A stretch of DNA of 64,000 bases from Niveibacterium microcysteis (GCF_017161445.1 NZ_CP071060.1:186001-250000), one strand, 5' to 3'; positions 36,709 to 47,151 are shown, counted from the stretch's first letter. The notes: generated from the sequence alone by a model not told the origin. Made by a program: numbers and translations.

Positions 36709-39045
36709 ATGAATCTGGATGACGCTCTCCAAATCTTCATCATCGAAGCGCGGGAACTGCTGGAGGAGATGGAAGAGGCCTTGCTCCGGGTGGAGCAGGC
36801 GCCGGACGACGCCGAAACCATCAATGCGATCTTTCGCGCGGCGCATACCATCAAGGGCTCCGCCGGGCTGTTCGGCCTCGACCACATCGTCGCGTTCACG
36901 CACATCGCAGAAAGCGTGTTGGTCCGGGTGCGCAATGGCGAGTTGAAGATCGACTCGCCGCTGGTTGCCACCTTCCTGGCTGTTCGCGATCACATCGGGT
37001 CGCTGATCAACCTGGTGGCGCAGGGCGGCGAACCGGACGAAAACACCCGGCACACTGCGGAGCTGCTCACCGAGCGACTGCGGGCCTATGTTGGAACGTC
37101 GCTGCCGGCAACGATTCAAGCCGCGGCACCGTCGCCTGCGGTGCGGACCGCCGAAACGCCGCAGGAAGGCGGCGTCGGGACGGATCACTGGCACCTCTCG
37201 CTGCGCTTCAATGCCACGGTGCTGCAAAGCGGGCTCGACCCGCTGGCGATGATCCGCTACCTCACGAGCTTTGGGGAAATCGCACACATCATCACGCTGG
37301 CCGATCTCGTACCGCCGCTATCGGCGCTCGATCCGGAGGCCAGCTATCTCGGCTACGAGATCCGTTTCAGGACGGATGCCGACAAGGCGAAGATCGAATC
37401 GGCGTTCGAGTTCGTACGCGACGAGGCGCAGATTTCGATCCTGCCACCGCATAGCAAGGTTGCCGATTACCTGCGGTTGATCGAAGAGATGCCGGACGAG
37501 GATCTCAAGCTCGGCGAGATCCTTGTGAAGTGTGGAACCCTGACCGAATCGGAGCTGGCCGCCGCCCTCAATCGGCAGGCGGGGAACGATACTGCCCAGG
37601 CGCCGCGAATCGGCGAGGTGCTGGTGGACCAGAAGGTCGTCCAGCCGAAGGTGGTGGAGGCGGCGCTCGACAAGCAGAAGCAGGCCAAGGAACGCTCCGG
37701 CGGCGAGGCCGGCCTGATCCGGGTGAACGCCGACAAACTCGACGAGCACATCAACCTGATCGGCGAGTTGATCATTGCGAGCGCCGGCGCCAGCCTGCTG
37801 GCACAGCAACACGGGCTGCCGAATCTGCTCGAAGCGGCCGCACGGTTATCGCGTCTGGTCGAAGAGGTGCGCGACTCGGCGCTCACCCTGCGCATGGTGC
37901 AGATCGGTGCCACCTTCAATCGTTTCAATCGCGTCGTGCGCGATGTGAGCGCGGATCTCGGCAAAGACATCAGGCTGGAGATCAGCGGTGCCGAAACCGA
38001 ACTCGACAAGACCGTGGTGGAAAAGATCGGCGATCCGCTCACGCATCTGGTACGCAACTCGATGGACCACGGCATCGAGCACGCCGAGCTTCGAATTGCG
38101 CGCGGAAAGCCGGCCTACGGCACGCTGCGGCTCAACGCCTACCACGATTCCGGCAGCATCGTGATCGAAGTGTCGGACGACGGTGGCGGCCTGAATCGGG
38201 AGCGGATACTTGCCAAGGCGCGCGAACGCGGCCTGGTCAAGAGCGACCAGCACCTGTCGGATCAGGACATCTACAGTCTGATTTTCGAGCCCGGCTTCTC
38301 GACCGCCGATCAGGTCAGCAACCTGTCCGGGCGCGGTGTCGGCATGGATGTCGTACGCAAGAACATCAACGCCTTGCGCGGCGCGGTCGAGATCGAAAGC
38401 AGCGAAGGCCAGGGCACCACGACGCGGATCCGCCTGCCGCTGACGCTGGCGATCATCGATGGCTTCCTGGTCGGGGTCGGTCGCTCCACCTATGTGGTGC
38501 CGCTCGACATGGTCGTCGAGTGTGTCGAGCTGACCGCCGACGAATCACAGGCCGCGCACGGAAGCGACTACCTCAACCTGCGCGGCGAGGTGCTGCCTTT
38601 CATCCGCCTCAGACAGCTATTCAATGTCAAGGACAGCGAGGCCGAGATGCTTGAGGCCGACGACGATGCCGACGAACTGGAGGCGTCCGACAGCCCGGTT
38701 TCGTCAGGCACTGCGCTGCTGACGCGCGAAGGCGCCGCCGCGCTGGCGAGCGACCCGGAACTGGCCTTCCTGCTGCATCCGGTGAAGCGCGAGAACGTGG
38801 TGGTCGTGCAGTACGCCGGCCACCGGGCGGGCCTGGTTGTAGACCGCCTGATGGGTGAATTCCAGACCGTGATCCGTCCGCTTGGCGCCGTGTTCGGCGG
38901 CCTCGACGGCATCAGTGGTTTCACGATCCTCGGTGACGGCAACGTCGCGATGATTCTCGATGTGCCGGGCTTGGTCAGACGACTCGCCCGCCATGAACCG
39001 AACCGAAAGTTGCAAATCACTGCCGCCGCTGCGGCGTCCGAATGA
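36709..39045 (+). CDS. cheA: Chemotaxis histidine kinase CheA
   Basis: A 778-residue kinase. The Hpt domain at residues 1-105 has the phosphorylated His46 in FRAAHTIKGSAG. A linker follows, then the dimerisation helices, the ATPase domain with NSMDHGIE (N box), DDGGGLNRE and GRGVGMDVV (G boxes), and a C-terminal CheW-like domain. A VDQKVVQPKVVEAALDKQKQ segment around 310-330 sits between. It phosphorylates CheY/CheB-type partners, none of which is in this operon segment. Confidence 0.95.
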   Translation: MNLDDALQIFIIEARELLEEMEEALLRVEQAPDDAETINAIFRAAHTIKGSAGLFGLDHIVAFTHIAESVLVRVRNGELKIDSPLVATFLAVRDHIGSLINLVAQGGEPDENTRHTAELLTERLRAYVGTSLPATIQAAAPSPAVRTAETPQEGGVGTDHWHLSLRFNATVLQSGLDPLAMIRYLTSFGEIAHIITLADLVPPLSALDPEASYLGYEIRFRTDADKAKIESAFEFVRDEAQISILPPHSKVADYLRLIEEMPDEDLKLGEILVKCGTLTESELAAALNRQAGNDTAQAPRIGEVLVDQKVVQPKVVEAALDKQKQAKERSGGEAGLIRVNADKLDEHINLIGELIIASAGASLLAQQHGLPNLLEAAARLSRLVEEVRDSALTLRMVQIGATFNRFNRVVRDVSADLGKDIRLEISGAETELDKTVVEKIGDPLTHLVRNSMDHGIEHAELRIARGKPAYGTLRLNAYHDSGSIVIEVSDDGGGLNRERILAKARERGLVKSDQHLSDQDIYSLIFEPGFSTADQVSNLSGRGVGMDVVRKNINALRGAVEIESSEGQGTTTRIRLPLTLAIIDGFLVGVGRSTYVVPLDMVVECVELTADESQAAHGSDYLNLRGEVLPFIRLRQLFNVKDSEAEMLEADDDADELEASDSPVSSGTALLTREGAAALASDPELAFLLHPVKRENVVVVQYAGHRAGLVVDRLMGEFQTVIRPLGAVFGGLDGISGFTILGDGNVAMILDVPGLVRRLARHEPNRKLQITAAAAASE

Positions 39046-39081
39046 ACAAGTCAGCCCGCTGAATGACCGAAGGAGCAAAGC

Positions 39082-41613
39082 ATGCTTAACAACCTGAAAA
39101 TCGGAGCCCGGCTCGGGTTCGGGTTTGTTTCTGTCCTCGTTCTTCTGATCGTGGTTTCCGTGCTCTCGGTCAGCCGAATCAACGTGCTGAGCGCCGAAGT
39201 CAGCAACATGGCCAACGACAAGTTCAAGAAGACCGTGCTCGTCAATGACGTGATGGATGCGGTCAACGTCATCGCGCGTGCGATGCGCAACGCGCTGCTG
39301 TTGCCGCCGGCCGCAGCCACCAAGGAACTCGACCGGCTCGAAGAGGCACGCAAGACCATCAGCGATGCGCTTGGCAAGCTCGAACAGCTGATCCAGTCGG
39401 AAGAAGGCAAGCGCCTGCTGGCAAACGTCGTCGATGCGCGCAAGGAGTATCTGGTGACGCAAGGCGCATTCGTCGATCTGGTGAAGGCCGGAAAGCGTGA
39501 CGAGGCGATCGCCTATATGTTGGGCGATGTCCGCAAGGCTCAGGCGACCTACCTCGATACGCTGCACAAGCTGAACGACTTCCAGACCAAGCTGATGGAA
39601 GACGCGGGCAAGCAGGCCGAGCAGACCGCGGCCGAATCCAACCGTATCGTGATTGGCTTGGCGGTTGCGGCGGCGTTGCTAGCGAGCGTATTCGGCTTCT
39701 TCATCACCCGCAGCATCACCCGCCCGGTTTCCGCTGCGCTGGATGCGGCCAGCAAGATTGCGGAAGGCGATCTGAACGTGAAGATCGATGCGTCCGGCAA
39801 GGACGAAGTGGCGATGCTGCTCGCGGCGCTGGACAAAGCCGTCGCGGCCCTGAAGAACATGAGCGCCGAGGCAGGCCGGCTGTCGCAAGCCGCGGTCGCG
39901 GGGCAGTTGTCGACCCGCGCCGATGCCTCGCAGTACAAGGGCGAGTATCGGGCCATCGTTCAAGGCGTGAACGACACGCTCGACGCGGTGATCGGTCCGC
40001 TCAATGTAACGGCCGACTATGTCGACAAGATCTCGAAGGGCGTCATCCCGCCCACCATCACCGACCACTACAACGGTGAATTCGACGTCATCAAGACCAA
40101 CCTCAACGCTGCAGTGAAGATGATGAACGACCTGCTGGCGCAGACGGACATCATCATCAAGGCGGCCGCAGCGGGCGAACTCGACAAACGTGCCAATGCC
40201 GATCTGTTCGTAGGTGGCTGGAATCAGCTGGTGAAGGGCGTCAACGAAACCGTATCGAACATCGTCAATCCGGTTGCCGAGGGCAACCGGGTACTGCGGC
40301 GCATCGCTGGGGGTGATCTGTCGGAGTCGGTGACGATTACCTGCTACGGCGACCACCAGCGCATGAAGGATGCCGTCAATGCGGTGCATGCATGGCTGAC
40401 CGAACTGGTGGCCTATGTAACGAAGATCGCCAACGGCGACATGAGCGCCACGATGGGCAAGGCATCGGAGCGCGACCAGATCCACCAGTGGCTGATGATG
40501 ATGAAGAACAACATCAACGCGCTGATCAAGGACGCGGTCACGGTGTCCAACGCGGCCGCGGAAGGCCGGCTCGATGTGCGCGCCGATGCCAGCCAGCATC
40601 AGGGCGGCTATCGCGAAATCATCGAAGGCCTGAATTCGACGATGGATGGCGTGGTCGGCCCGGTCAACGAGGTCAAGCAAGTCATGGCGGCGGTGTCGAC
40701 GGGTGACCTGACGATGAGCATCACCACGGAATATCGCGGCCAGATCAAGGAACTCAGCGATGCAGTGAATGCCACCGTGACGCGGCTTTCCGAAACCATT
40801 GCGGCGGTCAACAACACCTCCGAGGCGCTGGTGTCGGCCACCGAGCAGGTCACCGAGACTGCGCAGGCACTGTCGCAAGCGTCGTCCGAACAGGCTGCGA
40901 GTGTCGAGCAGACCTCAGCGTCGGTTGAAGAGATGTCGGCCTCGATCAAGCAGAACACCGAGAGCGCAAAGGTTGCCGACACGATGACCGGTGACGGCAG
41001 CAAGAAGGCGGCTGAAGGCGGGCAGGCCGTAACCGAGACGGTTGCTGCGATGAAGCAGATCGCCAAGAAGATCGGCATCATCGACGACATTGCCTACCAG
41101 ACCAATCTGCTCGCACTCAACGCAGCCATCGAAGCCGCCCGCGCCGGCGAACACGGAAAAGGGTTCGCAGTGGTCGCTGCCGAGGTGCGCAAGCTGGCGG
41201 AACGCAGTCAGGTGGCGGCGCAGGAGATCGGGCAACTGGCCGGCAATAGCGTGGGCTTGGCAGAGCGGGCCGGCAAGCTGCTCGACGAGATCGTCCCTGC
41301 GACGCGCAAGACTGCCGATCTGGTGCAGGAAATCACCGCTTCGTCCCGCGAGCAGAGCGTCGGCGTTGAGCAGATCAATTCGGCGATGGATCAGCTCAAT
41401 ACGATCACCCAGCAGAACGCGGCAGCGTCCGAAGAGCTGGCCGCAACCGCGGGCGAAATGAGCACGCAGGCGAATGAGCTTCAGCAGCTGATGTCCTTCT
41501 TCGCGATTGGCGCGCGCGACGATGGCGCACGCCAGGGGGCTGCGAAATCGCGGAGTGCGCGGTCACCATCTGCCCGATCGGCGCAAAGCGCGGCAACGGT
41601 AGTGCGGCGATGA
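39082..41613 (+). CDS. Methyl-accepting chemotaxis protein with repeated HAMP-like domains
   Basis: An 843-residue receptor. TM1 is at about residues 10-30, a four-helix-bundle-type periplasmic domain follows, and TM2 lies near 190-210. Several HAMP-like units lie between about 213 and 570, seen as repeats of the form [30 protein letters not shown] and [15 protein letters not shown]. The signalling tip [19 protein letters not shown] is intact. There is no C-terminal pentapeptide for CheR. It feeds CheA through CheW in the adjacent genes; the ligand is unknown. Confidence 0.94.
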   Translation: MLNNLKIGARLGFGFVSVLVLLIVVSVLSVSRINVLSAEVSNMANDKFKKTVLVNDVMDAVNVIARAMRNALLLPPAAATKELDRLEEARKTISDALGKLEQLIQSEEGKRLLANVVDARKEYLVTQGAFVDLVKAGKRDEAIAYMLGDVRKAQATYLDTLHKLNDFQTKLMEDAGKQAEQTAAESNRIVIGLAVAAALLASVFGFFITRSITRPVSAALDAASKIAEGDLNVKIDASGKDEVAMLLAALDKAVAALKNMSAEAGRLSQAAVAGQLSTRADASQYKGEYRAIVQGVNDTLDAVIGPLNVTADYVDKISKGVIPPTITDHYNGEFDVIKTNLNAAVKMMNDLLAQTDIIIKAAAAGELDKRANADLFVGGWNQLVKGVNETVSNIVNPVAEGNRVLRRIAGGDLSESVTITCYGDHQRMKDAVNAVHAWLTELVAYVTKIANGDMSATMGKASERDQIHQWLMMMKNNINALIKDAVTVSNAAAEGRLDVRADASQHQGGYREIIEGLNSTMDGVVGPVNEVKQVMAAVSTGDLTMSITTEYRGQIKELSDAVNATVTRLSETIAAVNNTSEALVSATEQVTETAQALSQASSEQAASVEQTSASVEEMSASIKQNTESAKVADTMTGDGSKKAAEGGQAVTETVAAMKQIAKKIGIIDDIAYQTNLLALNAAIEAARAGEHGKGFAVVAAEVRKLAERSQVAAQEIGQLAGNSVGLAERAGKLLDEIVPATRKTADLVQEITASSREQSVGVEQINSAMDQLNTITQQNAAASEELAATAGEMSTQANELQQLMSFFAIGARDDGARQGAAKSRSARSPSARSAQSAATVVRR

Positions 41614-41648
41614 GCGACACCGGCTTTTCGCGGTTCTAGGGGGCGGCG

Positions 41649-42212
41649 ATGGTGAGCACAGGAATGGAACTGGCCAAGCCGCCCGTCAAGGGTCGCGCGC
41701 CGGACGGCGCTGGGCCGGCTGTCGAGCCGAGCGATCTGCAATACCTGACGTTCCAGCTCGGCAACGAGACCTTCGCAATCGGCATCCTTTCGATCCGCGA
41801 GATCATCGAATACGGCGCGCTGACTGAAGTGCCCATGACGCCTTCGTTTGTTCGCGGTGTCATCAATCTGCGTGGCGCAGTGGTGCCGGTGTTCGACCTG
41901 GCGGTGCGATTCGGTCGCGAGCCTCAGAAGAACACGCGCCGCACGTGCATCGTCATTGTCGACGTCACCACGGAGAACGGTGTTCAGGAGATGGGGATCG
42001 TCGTCGACGCAGTGAATGAAGTGATCGAAATTCCGCCGACCGAGATCGAACCGCCACCCGAGTTCGGCGCGCGGGTTCGCAGTGATTTCATCAAGGGCAT
42101 GGGAAAGATCGCCGGGAAGTTCGTCGTACTGTTGGACGTCAACCGTGTGCTGTCGGTGAAGGAGGTCGCGGTGGTGGCGGCACTCGGCCAGTCGGCGGAC
42201 GCCGGTGTTTGA
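41649..42212 (+). CDS. cheW: Chemotaxis coupling protein CheW
   Basis: A 187-residue CheW. The core motifs include LTFQLGNETFAIGILSIREIIEY, SFVRGVINLRGAVVPVFDL and IGMGIVVDAVNEV-like beta strands, all typical of the SH3-like fold. It bridges the receptor upstream and CheA. The 40 or so residues before the core are a flexible extension. Start ATG 41649 follows a GGGGG-rich ribosome site. Confidence 0.94.
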   Translation: MVSTGMELAKPPVKGRAPDGAGPAVEPSDLQYLTFQLGNETFAIGILSIREIIEYGALTEVPMTPSFVRGVINLRGAVVPVFDLAVRFGREPQKNTRRTCIVIVDVTTENGVQEMGIVVDAVNEVIEIPPTEIEPPPEFGARVRSDFIKGMGKIAGKFVVLLDVNRVLSVKEVAVVAALGQSADAGV

Positions 42213-42274
42213 GCGCCGTGGTTGCTTGCGATGGACGCCTTTCTCGGAGCGCTTTCTGCAGGTCGGGATACGAC

Positions 42275-42670
42275 ATGACACGATTTGAATGGAACGACGC
42301 CTATCGTGTAGGCGAGACGAAGATCGACGCTCAGCACGAATATCTCTTCACGCTAGCAAACAAGCTCGTCGAAGCGACCGAGAAGCAGGATCTGGTCGGC
42401 TGTGCAATGGAGCTCTTCCGCTACGTTCGCGCCCACTTCCGGCACGAAGAATCGGTGATGCGGGAGGTCGGCTATCCCGGCTACGCGGCGCACTACGCCA
42501 TGCACGAGCAACAACTCGCGCGCCTGTCCGAAATCAGTGCCGACATCCACAACGATCGCTGGACAACTGAGAGCGTTGCGGACTTCATGGAGAACTGGCT
42601 ACAGGTCCACATCGTCAAGGAAGACACGCGGCTTGCCGGCTACTTGAAGGACCACCCGGGCGCGGGCTGA
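42275..42670 (+). CDS. Bacteriohemerythrin
   Basis: A 131-residue hemerythrin domain protein. The diiron ligands fit the family: His21 in DAQHEY, HFRHEE, HYAMHEQ, and HIVKED with the carboxylate. It binds oxygen at a diiron site. It is the last gene of the chemotaxis operon, 62 bases after cheW, which suggests a role in oxygen-linked behaviour. ATG 42275 is chosen as the start because the homology begins with FEWNDAYRVG; an in-frame TTG at 42209 is unlikely. Confidence 0.93.
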   Translation: MTRFEWNDAYRVGETKIDAQHEYLFTLANKLVEATEKQDLVGCAMELFRYVRAHFRHEESVMREVGYPGYAAHYAMHEQQLARLSEISADIHNDRWTTESVADFMENWLQVHIVKEDTRLAGYLKDHPGAG

Positions 42671-42866
42671 GCGTGCCGATCGGGGGGCTGGCGCCAAGCC
42701 GATAATCGATGCCCGGCGCGCGTGATCCCCGGCGCCTGACGCTGAGTGGACATGCGCTTCGTCCGGCATCGCCCGTCGCATAGAGGGCGTCTGTTTGGCT
42801 CGGGGCACCGTCAGCGCGTCATCGCTGGACGGCTGCTTGCGGCTTCGGCCTTTGGCTGCCGTGCGT

Positions 42867-43541
42867 TCAGGCGTGACAGTGGCGTAGCAGATCCGCCAGG
42901 CGCCGGCCTTCCATATCGGGGAACTGGTCGCCGGCGAGCGCGAGTTGCAGCAAGCGATCGAGCCGGAAGCTGCGGAAGTCGTTGCGCAGTTCGCACCACG
43001 CACCGAGCGTCCACACCTGCCCCCAGAAGAACAGTCCGAGCGGCCAGACGAAGCGGGTGCTGCGCGCACCCTTCTCGTCGACATAGTCGAAGGCGATGCG
43101 CAGGCGCTGATCAACCGCACGGCGCAGTGCTTCGATATGTTGTGTTCCAGGCGTGACGCCAAAGTCAGGCACCAGGAGTGCGGTGGTTTCCAAGCGGGCG
43201 CGCAGCGCCGGACCGACCGCCGCGCTGATCTTTTCCAATGCGCTGGCGGCATGCAGCGCGAGCTCGCTGCCGCCCTTGGCACCGACCACGCGGGCGCCAA
43301 GGGCGAGTGCCGCCAACTCGTCCGCGCTGAACATCAGCGGTGGCAGATCGAAGCCGGGCCGTAAGCGATAGCCGACGCCAGCCTCGCCTTCCACCGGCAC
43401 GCCGGAGGTGGATAGATCAGCGATGTCGCGATAGATCGTGCGCTCTGACACCGCGAGCCGCTCCGCCAACTGCGCGGCCGTGGTGAGTCGGCGGCCGCGC
43501 AGGATCTGGGTGATCTGGAATAGTCGGTCGGCGCGGCGCAT
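42867..43541 (-). CDS. WYL-domain (YafY-type) transcriptional regulator
   Basis: A 224-residue regulator. The N-terminal winged helix (LTTAAQLAERLAVSERTIYRDIADL) is of the HTH_11 type and the C-terminal half is a WYL-like ligand-sensing domain (LRIAFDYVDEKGARSTR, FWGQVWTLGAWCELRNDFR). It is the last gene of an operon with two VOC genes, separated by 7 bases. An inverted repeat at 44389-44412 before the operon is a plausible operator. It probably senses the compound handled by the VOC proteins. Confidence 0.9.
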   Translation of the reverse strand: MRRADRLFQITQILRGRRLTTAAQLAERLAVSERTIYRDIADLSTSGVPVEGEAGVGYRLRPGFDLPPLMFSADELAALALGARVVGAKGGSELALHAASALEKISAAVGPALRARLETTALLVPDFGVTPGTQHIEALRRAVDQRLRIAFDYVDEKGARSTRFVWPLGLFFWGQVWTLGAWCELRNDFRSFRLDRLLQLALAGDQFPDMEGRRLADLLRHCHA

Positions 43542-43548
43542 CTGGGGT

Positions 43549-43938
43549 TCAGCCCATCGGGGTGCACAACTCGATCAGCGTGCCTTCCGGCGCTCGCAGG
43601 TAGGCCACCGTCTGCCCCCACGGCTTTATGGACGGTGCCGTAAGGGCGGTTGCCCCGGCGTTGACTGCCTTCTCGAACGCGGCCGGTACGTCGTGGGTCG
43701 TGAAGCCCACCTCGATGCCGGCGGGCACCGCGTCGGCATTCAGCGGCCGATACTCGCCGCCCAATGAGGCGGCCGCGACGTCGTGTCGTGCGAACGCCAG
43801 CGCCGTCGCACCGGTGTCGAGTTGACCGAACTGCGCGTCGTCGGTGACGAAGGCCGTCGCAAAGCCGAAGGCGCGCTGGTAGAAATCGAGCGCCGCGCGC
43901 ACGTCAGCGACATAGACGATGGTGTAACCGAACTTCAT
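43549..43938 (-). CDS. VOC-superfamily (glyoxalase/dioxygenase-like) protein, first
   Basis: A 129-residue single VOC module. The N-terminal beta-alpha unit reads YTIVYVADVRAALDFYQRAFGF, and the C-terminus has YLRAPEGTLIELCTP with the metal-ligand Glu. ATG 43938 is used as it follows AAAGGA, though a longer in-frame start at 43956 exists. Members include glyoxalase I, dioxygenases and antibiotic-binding proteins; the substrate is unknown. Confidence 0.87.
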   Translation of the reverse strand: MKFGYTIVYVADVRAALDFYQRAFGFATAFVTDDAQFGQLDTGATALAFARHDVAAASLGGEYRPLNADAVPAGIEVGFTTHDVPAAFEKAVNAGATALTAPSIKPWGQTVAYLRAPEGTLIELCTPMG

Positions 43939-43955
43939 GGCAGGGTCCTTTCGCA

Positions 43956-44342
43956 TCAGGCTTCGTGCAGGCCGACGAGGTTGCCCTCGGTGTCGATCAT
44001 ATGCGCGAAGCGGCCCATGTCGCCCGGCAGCATGACTGGCGGGAGTGCCACTTTACCGCCGGCGGCCTCCACTCGCGCGAGCAAGGCATCCAGCCCGCAA
44101 TCAGCGTTCAGATAGACCTTCGTGCCGGTACTCGCGGGCACCACGCCGGGCGCGCGTTGCAAGCAGCCGGACACGCCGGTTCCGTCATACGGGAACACCG
44201 CGATCGTGACCTCCGGCCCCATTTGTTCGCGCTGCAGCGGCGCACCGAAAAGCTGCTCGTAGAAAGCGCAGGCGCGATCGAGGTCGAGTACCGGCAGTTC
44301 GAACCAGACGACGCGCTGCTGTTGGCGGAGTGCTTTGTCCAT
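43956..44342 (-). CDS. VOC-superfamily protein, second
   Basis: A 128-residue VOC module. WFELPVLDLDRACAFYEQLFG opens the fold and the C-terminal TEGNLVGLHE supplies the usual metal-site Glu and surrounding residues. It is first in the operon of two VOC genes and the WYL regulator, so it is nearest to the promoter. Function beyond the fold is not known. Confidence 0.87.
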   Translation of the reverse strand: MDKALRQQQRVVWFELPVLDLDRACAFYEQLFGAPLQREQMGPEVTIAVFPYDGTGVSGCLQRAPGVVPASTGTKVYLNADCGLDALLARVEAAGGKVALPPVMLPGDMGRFAHMIDTEGNLVGLHEA

Positions 44343-44668
44343 GATGTTGCTCCTGTTGCGGTTGAGGTGCAGACAGGATGCAGGGGGGCTCCTGACAGCG
44401 TGGTGTCAGGAGGGTGACGGAGGCTCGCCACAAAGCGATTCCGCCGATCCGCTCTGCATACCAACGGGCAAGCCAGGCGTGTGGCGCCGTAACTTGATTG
44501 ATCGGTTGCGCGGCGTGGCAGTGCCGAGCGGGCGCTCGGACTGCGCTACGTGGCCGAGGCCGTGCGCCGGCGTTGGTGTGCGGCCCCTGGGCTATCGCGA
44601 TCGCCAGCCGTAGTCGCCGACACGGATGCGCATCGGCGAGGATTTGCAGTGTGACGCGCCTGCCGCGT
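44343..44668. other. Intergenic region with operon control site
   Basis: These 326 bases hold the promoter region of the VOC-WYL operon and the inverted repeat at 44389-44412. No other gene is supported between it and the MAPEG stop. Confidence 0.6.
44389..44412. promoter_or_regulatory. Inverted repeat, likely operator of the VOC-WYL operon
   Basis: CTCCTGACA (44389-44397) and TGTCAGGAG (44404-44412) form perfect 9-base arms around GCGTGG, 47 bases before the first VOC start. Regulators of this kind usually bind their own operon promoter. Confidence 0.6.
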
Positions 44669-45067
44669 TCAGAAGCCAACCAGGGTACGCAGCACGGCGA
44701 AGCCTGCCCACAGGCCGATGATGCCGAAAGCGATCATTCCGATCATGAAGCCGGTACCGCGTGTGGCAGGGTCGCGCTGGTAGCTGACGGCGTAAAGCAC
44801 ACGGCCGGCGAGGCCGATCAGCCCGGCGAGCATCGCGTAGCGATCGTTCACATAGGCGGCGAACAGCCACAGGGTGGGCAAGAACACCATCGCCCATTCC
44901 ATCGTGTTGAGCTGGATCCGGTAAGCGCGCTCGAAGTACTCGTTGCCTGTGGTGGCTGGGGCTTTCACGCCGTACTTCTCGCGTGCACGCCCTACATTCC
45001 ACGCGGTGCCGAACATCAGCAACACGATCAGAAGGGTGGTGCCGGCGGTGAGTGGGTAGTCATGCAT
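44669..45067 (-). CDS. MAPEG family membrane protein
   Basis: A 132-residue protein with four hydrophobic segments. The motif GNEYFERAYRIQLNTMEW (about residues 42-59) is the MAPEG hallmark, seen in glutathione transferase- and leukotriene-synthase-like microsomal proteins. The bacterial members are of unclear function and may detoxify lipophilic electrophiles. No partner gene is evident. Confidence 0.87.
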   Translation of the reverse strand: MHDYPLTAGTTLLIVLLMFGTAWNVGRAREKYGVKAPATTGNEYFERAYRIQLNTMEWAMVFLPTLWLFAAYVNDRYAMLAGLIGLAGRVLYAVSYQRDPATRGTGFMIGMIAFGIIGLWAGFAVLRTLVGF

Positions 45068-45108
45068 GAGGGTTCGGCCCGCGGTTAGAGGGAATGGAGA
45101 CCTGGTGT

Positions 45109-46989
45109 TCAGGGGCGCTGGCGCAGCTGTGCAACCGCGGCACGCAAAGCGTCGGGCGTTGCCTCGGCCGGCGACAGCGGCTTGCCGATACTCAGCTCGA
45201 TCCGGCTGAACAATCCACGCCTGAACGGCTTAGTCATGGCGGGGCCGTCCTTGCGTGAGAAGAAGCTGCCCCATAGCCCGGAGAGCGCCATGGGCACGAC
45301 GGGGACCGGCGTGCGCTCGACAATCCGGGTAACACCTGCCTTGAAGGGCGACAGGTCGCCACTGTCGGTGATCCGGCCTTCCGGAAAGATGCCGACGATT
45401 TCGCCGGCTTCCAGCGTCTTGGCGACTTCGTCGTAGGCGGCTTCGAGCATGGCGGCGTCTTCCTTCGCCGGCGCAATCGGAATCGCCCGCCCTTCCTTGA
45501 AGACGAAGTTGATGATCGGCATCTTGAAGATGCGGTGGTCCATCACGAAGCGGATCGGGCGCCGGCTCTCCGCCATCAGGATCAGCGGATCGACGAAGCT
45601 GACATGGTTGCACACCACCACGGCAGGCCCCTCGGCGGGGATGTTCTCGTAGCCCTTCGCGCGCACCCGGTAGAAGGTATGCACCAGCAGCCACACCAGC
45701 AGCCGCTGCATGAACTCCGGCACCAGGCTGTAGATGAACGCAGCCACCGCGATGTTCATCAGTGCCGCATACAGGAACATCTGCGGGATGCTCGCACCCT
45801 GGTTCAGCGCGAAGAACGCATAACCGGCCGAGGCCACCATGAAACCGGCATTCAGGATGTTGTTCGCCGCGACGATGCGCGAGCGGTAGGCAGGCTCGCA
45901 ACGCGTCTGGATCAAAGCGTAGAGCGGAATCGTATAAAGCCCGCCGAACACGCCGATCAGCGCGAGGTCTGCCATCAAGCGCCACGAGCCCGGCATTGCC
46001 ACGAAGCCCGCAACATCAATGCCTTGATGCGGCGTTGCGGGGCTCGCGAAATAAAGGTCTACGCCGAACACGGTCATGCCGAGCGATGCGAGCGGCACCA
46101 GCCCCAATTCAACCTTGCCGCCCGACGCGCGCTCCGCAAGCAGCGAGCCCAGCGCGATACCGACAATGAAGGTCGACAGCAGAAAGGTTGAAAGATGTTC
46201 GCTGCCGCCGATCGTATCCTTCACGAACGGCCCGAATTGCGAGAGCAGCATCGCACCGTAAAACCAGAACCACGAAATCCCCATCATGCCCATCAGCACG
46301 GTGCGGTTGCGCGCCGCGATACGCATGTTCTGCGCGATCTCGCTGAACGGATTCCAGTTGAGCTTGACCTGACCCAGCGGCGGTGCCGCCGGGATCGACA
46401 GGCTTGCCAGCCAGCCGCTGGCGGCCAGCACGACACATGCGCAGCCCGCCCACATCGGGCCGGTTCCAGGTACTGCGATCAGGAGGCCGCCGATGATCGA
46501 GCCGAGCAGAATGGCGACAAAGGTGCCGCTTTCCACCCATGCGTTTCCGCCGACCACTTCGTCGTTGTGGAGATGCTGCGGCAGGATCGAGTACTTCAGC
46601 GGACCGAATACCGTGGAGTGCAGCCCCATCAGGAACAGCGCAGTCAGCAGCAGCGGCACGAGTTTGAAGAAGAATCCCGCCGCGGCTATCAGCGCAATGC
46701 CGATCTCGGCCAGCTTCACCCAGCGGATCAGCGTTGCCTTGTCGAATGCGTCGGCGATCTGGCCGGCGGAGGCCGAAAACAGGAACATCGGCAGTACGAA
46801 GAGGCCCGATGCCACCTGGACCATCAAGGCCGGCGAGAGCCCCATCACCTCGCCACCCTGGAAGGTGATCAGCAGCAGCAGTGCCTGCTTGAGCACGTTG
46901 TCGTTGAATGCGCCCAGGAACTGGGTCGTGAAGAGCGGCAGGAAGCGCCGCGTCTTCAGGAGCATCATCGGGTTATGTTCGATTGTCAT
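45109..46989 (-). CDS. Lysophospholipid transporter fused to acyltransferase (LplT-PlsC type)
   Basis: A 626-residue fusion. Residues about 1-420 are an MFS transporter with FTTQFLGAFNDNVLKQ near the start. Residues about 430-620 are a PlsC-type acyltransferase with the catalytic HVSFVD (HxxxxD) and FPEGRIT motifs. It would move lysophospholipid across the inner membrane and reacylate it. Larger relatives add an AMP-binding acyl-ligase domain, which is absent here. The gene has its own promoter region of about 160 bases before the atp operon promoter. Confidence 0.9.
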   Translation of the reverse strand: MTIEHNPMMLLKTRRFLPLFTTQFLGAFNDNVLKQALLLLITFQGGEVMGLSPALMVQVASGLFVLPMFLFSASAGQIADAFDKATLIRWVKLAEIGIALIAAAGFFFKLVPLLLTALFLMGLHSTVFGPLKYSILPQHLHNDEVVGGNAWVESGTFVAILLGSIIGGLLIAVPGTGPMWAGCACVVLAASGWLASLSIPAAPPLGQVKLNWNPFSEIAQNMRIAARNRTVLMGMMGISWFWFYGAMLLSQFGPFVKDTIGGSEHLSTFLLSTFIVGIALGSLLAERASGGKVELGLVPLASLGMTVFGVDLYFASPATPHQGIDVAGFVAMPGSWRLMADLALIGVFGGLYTIPLYALIQTRCEPAYRSRIVAANNILNAGFMVASAGYAFFALNQGASIPQMFLYAALMNIAVAAFIYSLVPEFMQRLLVWLLVHTFYRVRAKGYENIPAEGPAVVVCNHVSFVDPLILMAESRRPIRFVMDHRIFKMPIINFVFKEGRAIPIAPAKEDAAMLEAAYDEVAKTLEAGEIVGIFPEGRITDSGDLSPFKAGVTRIVERTPVPVVPMALSGLWGSFFSRKDGPAMTKPFRRGLFSRIELSIGKPLSPAEATPDALRAAVAQLRQRP

Positions 46990-47151
46990 GTTCTCTTGGG
47001 GGCGGGCGCCGGGGGGCTTCCCGGCGCGCCAATTATGCAGTGTCCGGTTGGGAATTCGATCCTTGCGTCACGTCATCCGCGAGGTGACTGATGCACCAAT
47101 GCGGTGCGTTGTGCAATGCACCAGATCGCCCGCCTAGGGCAAGTACTAAGT

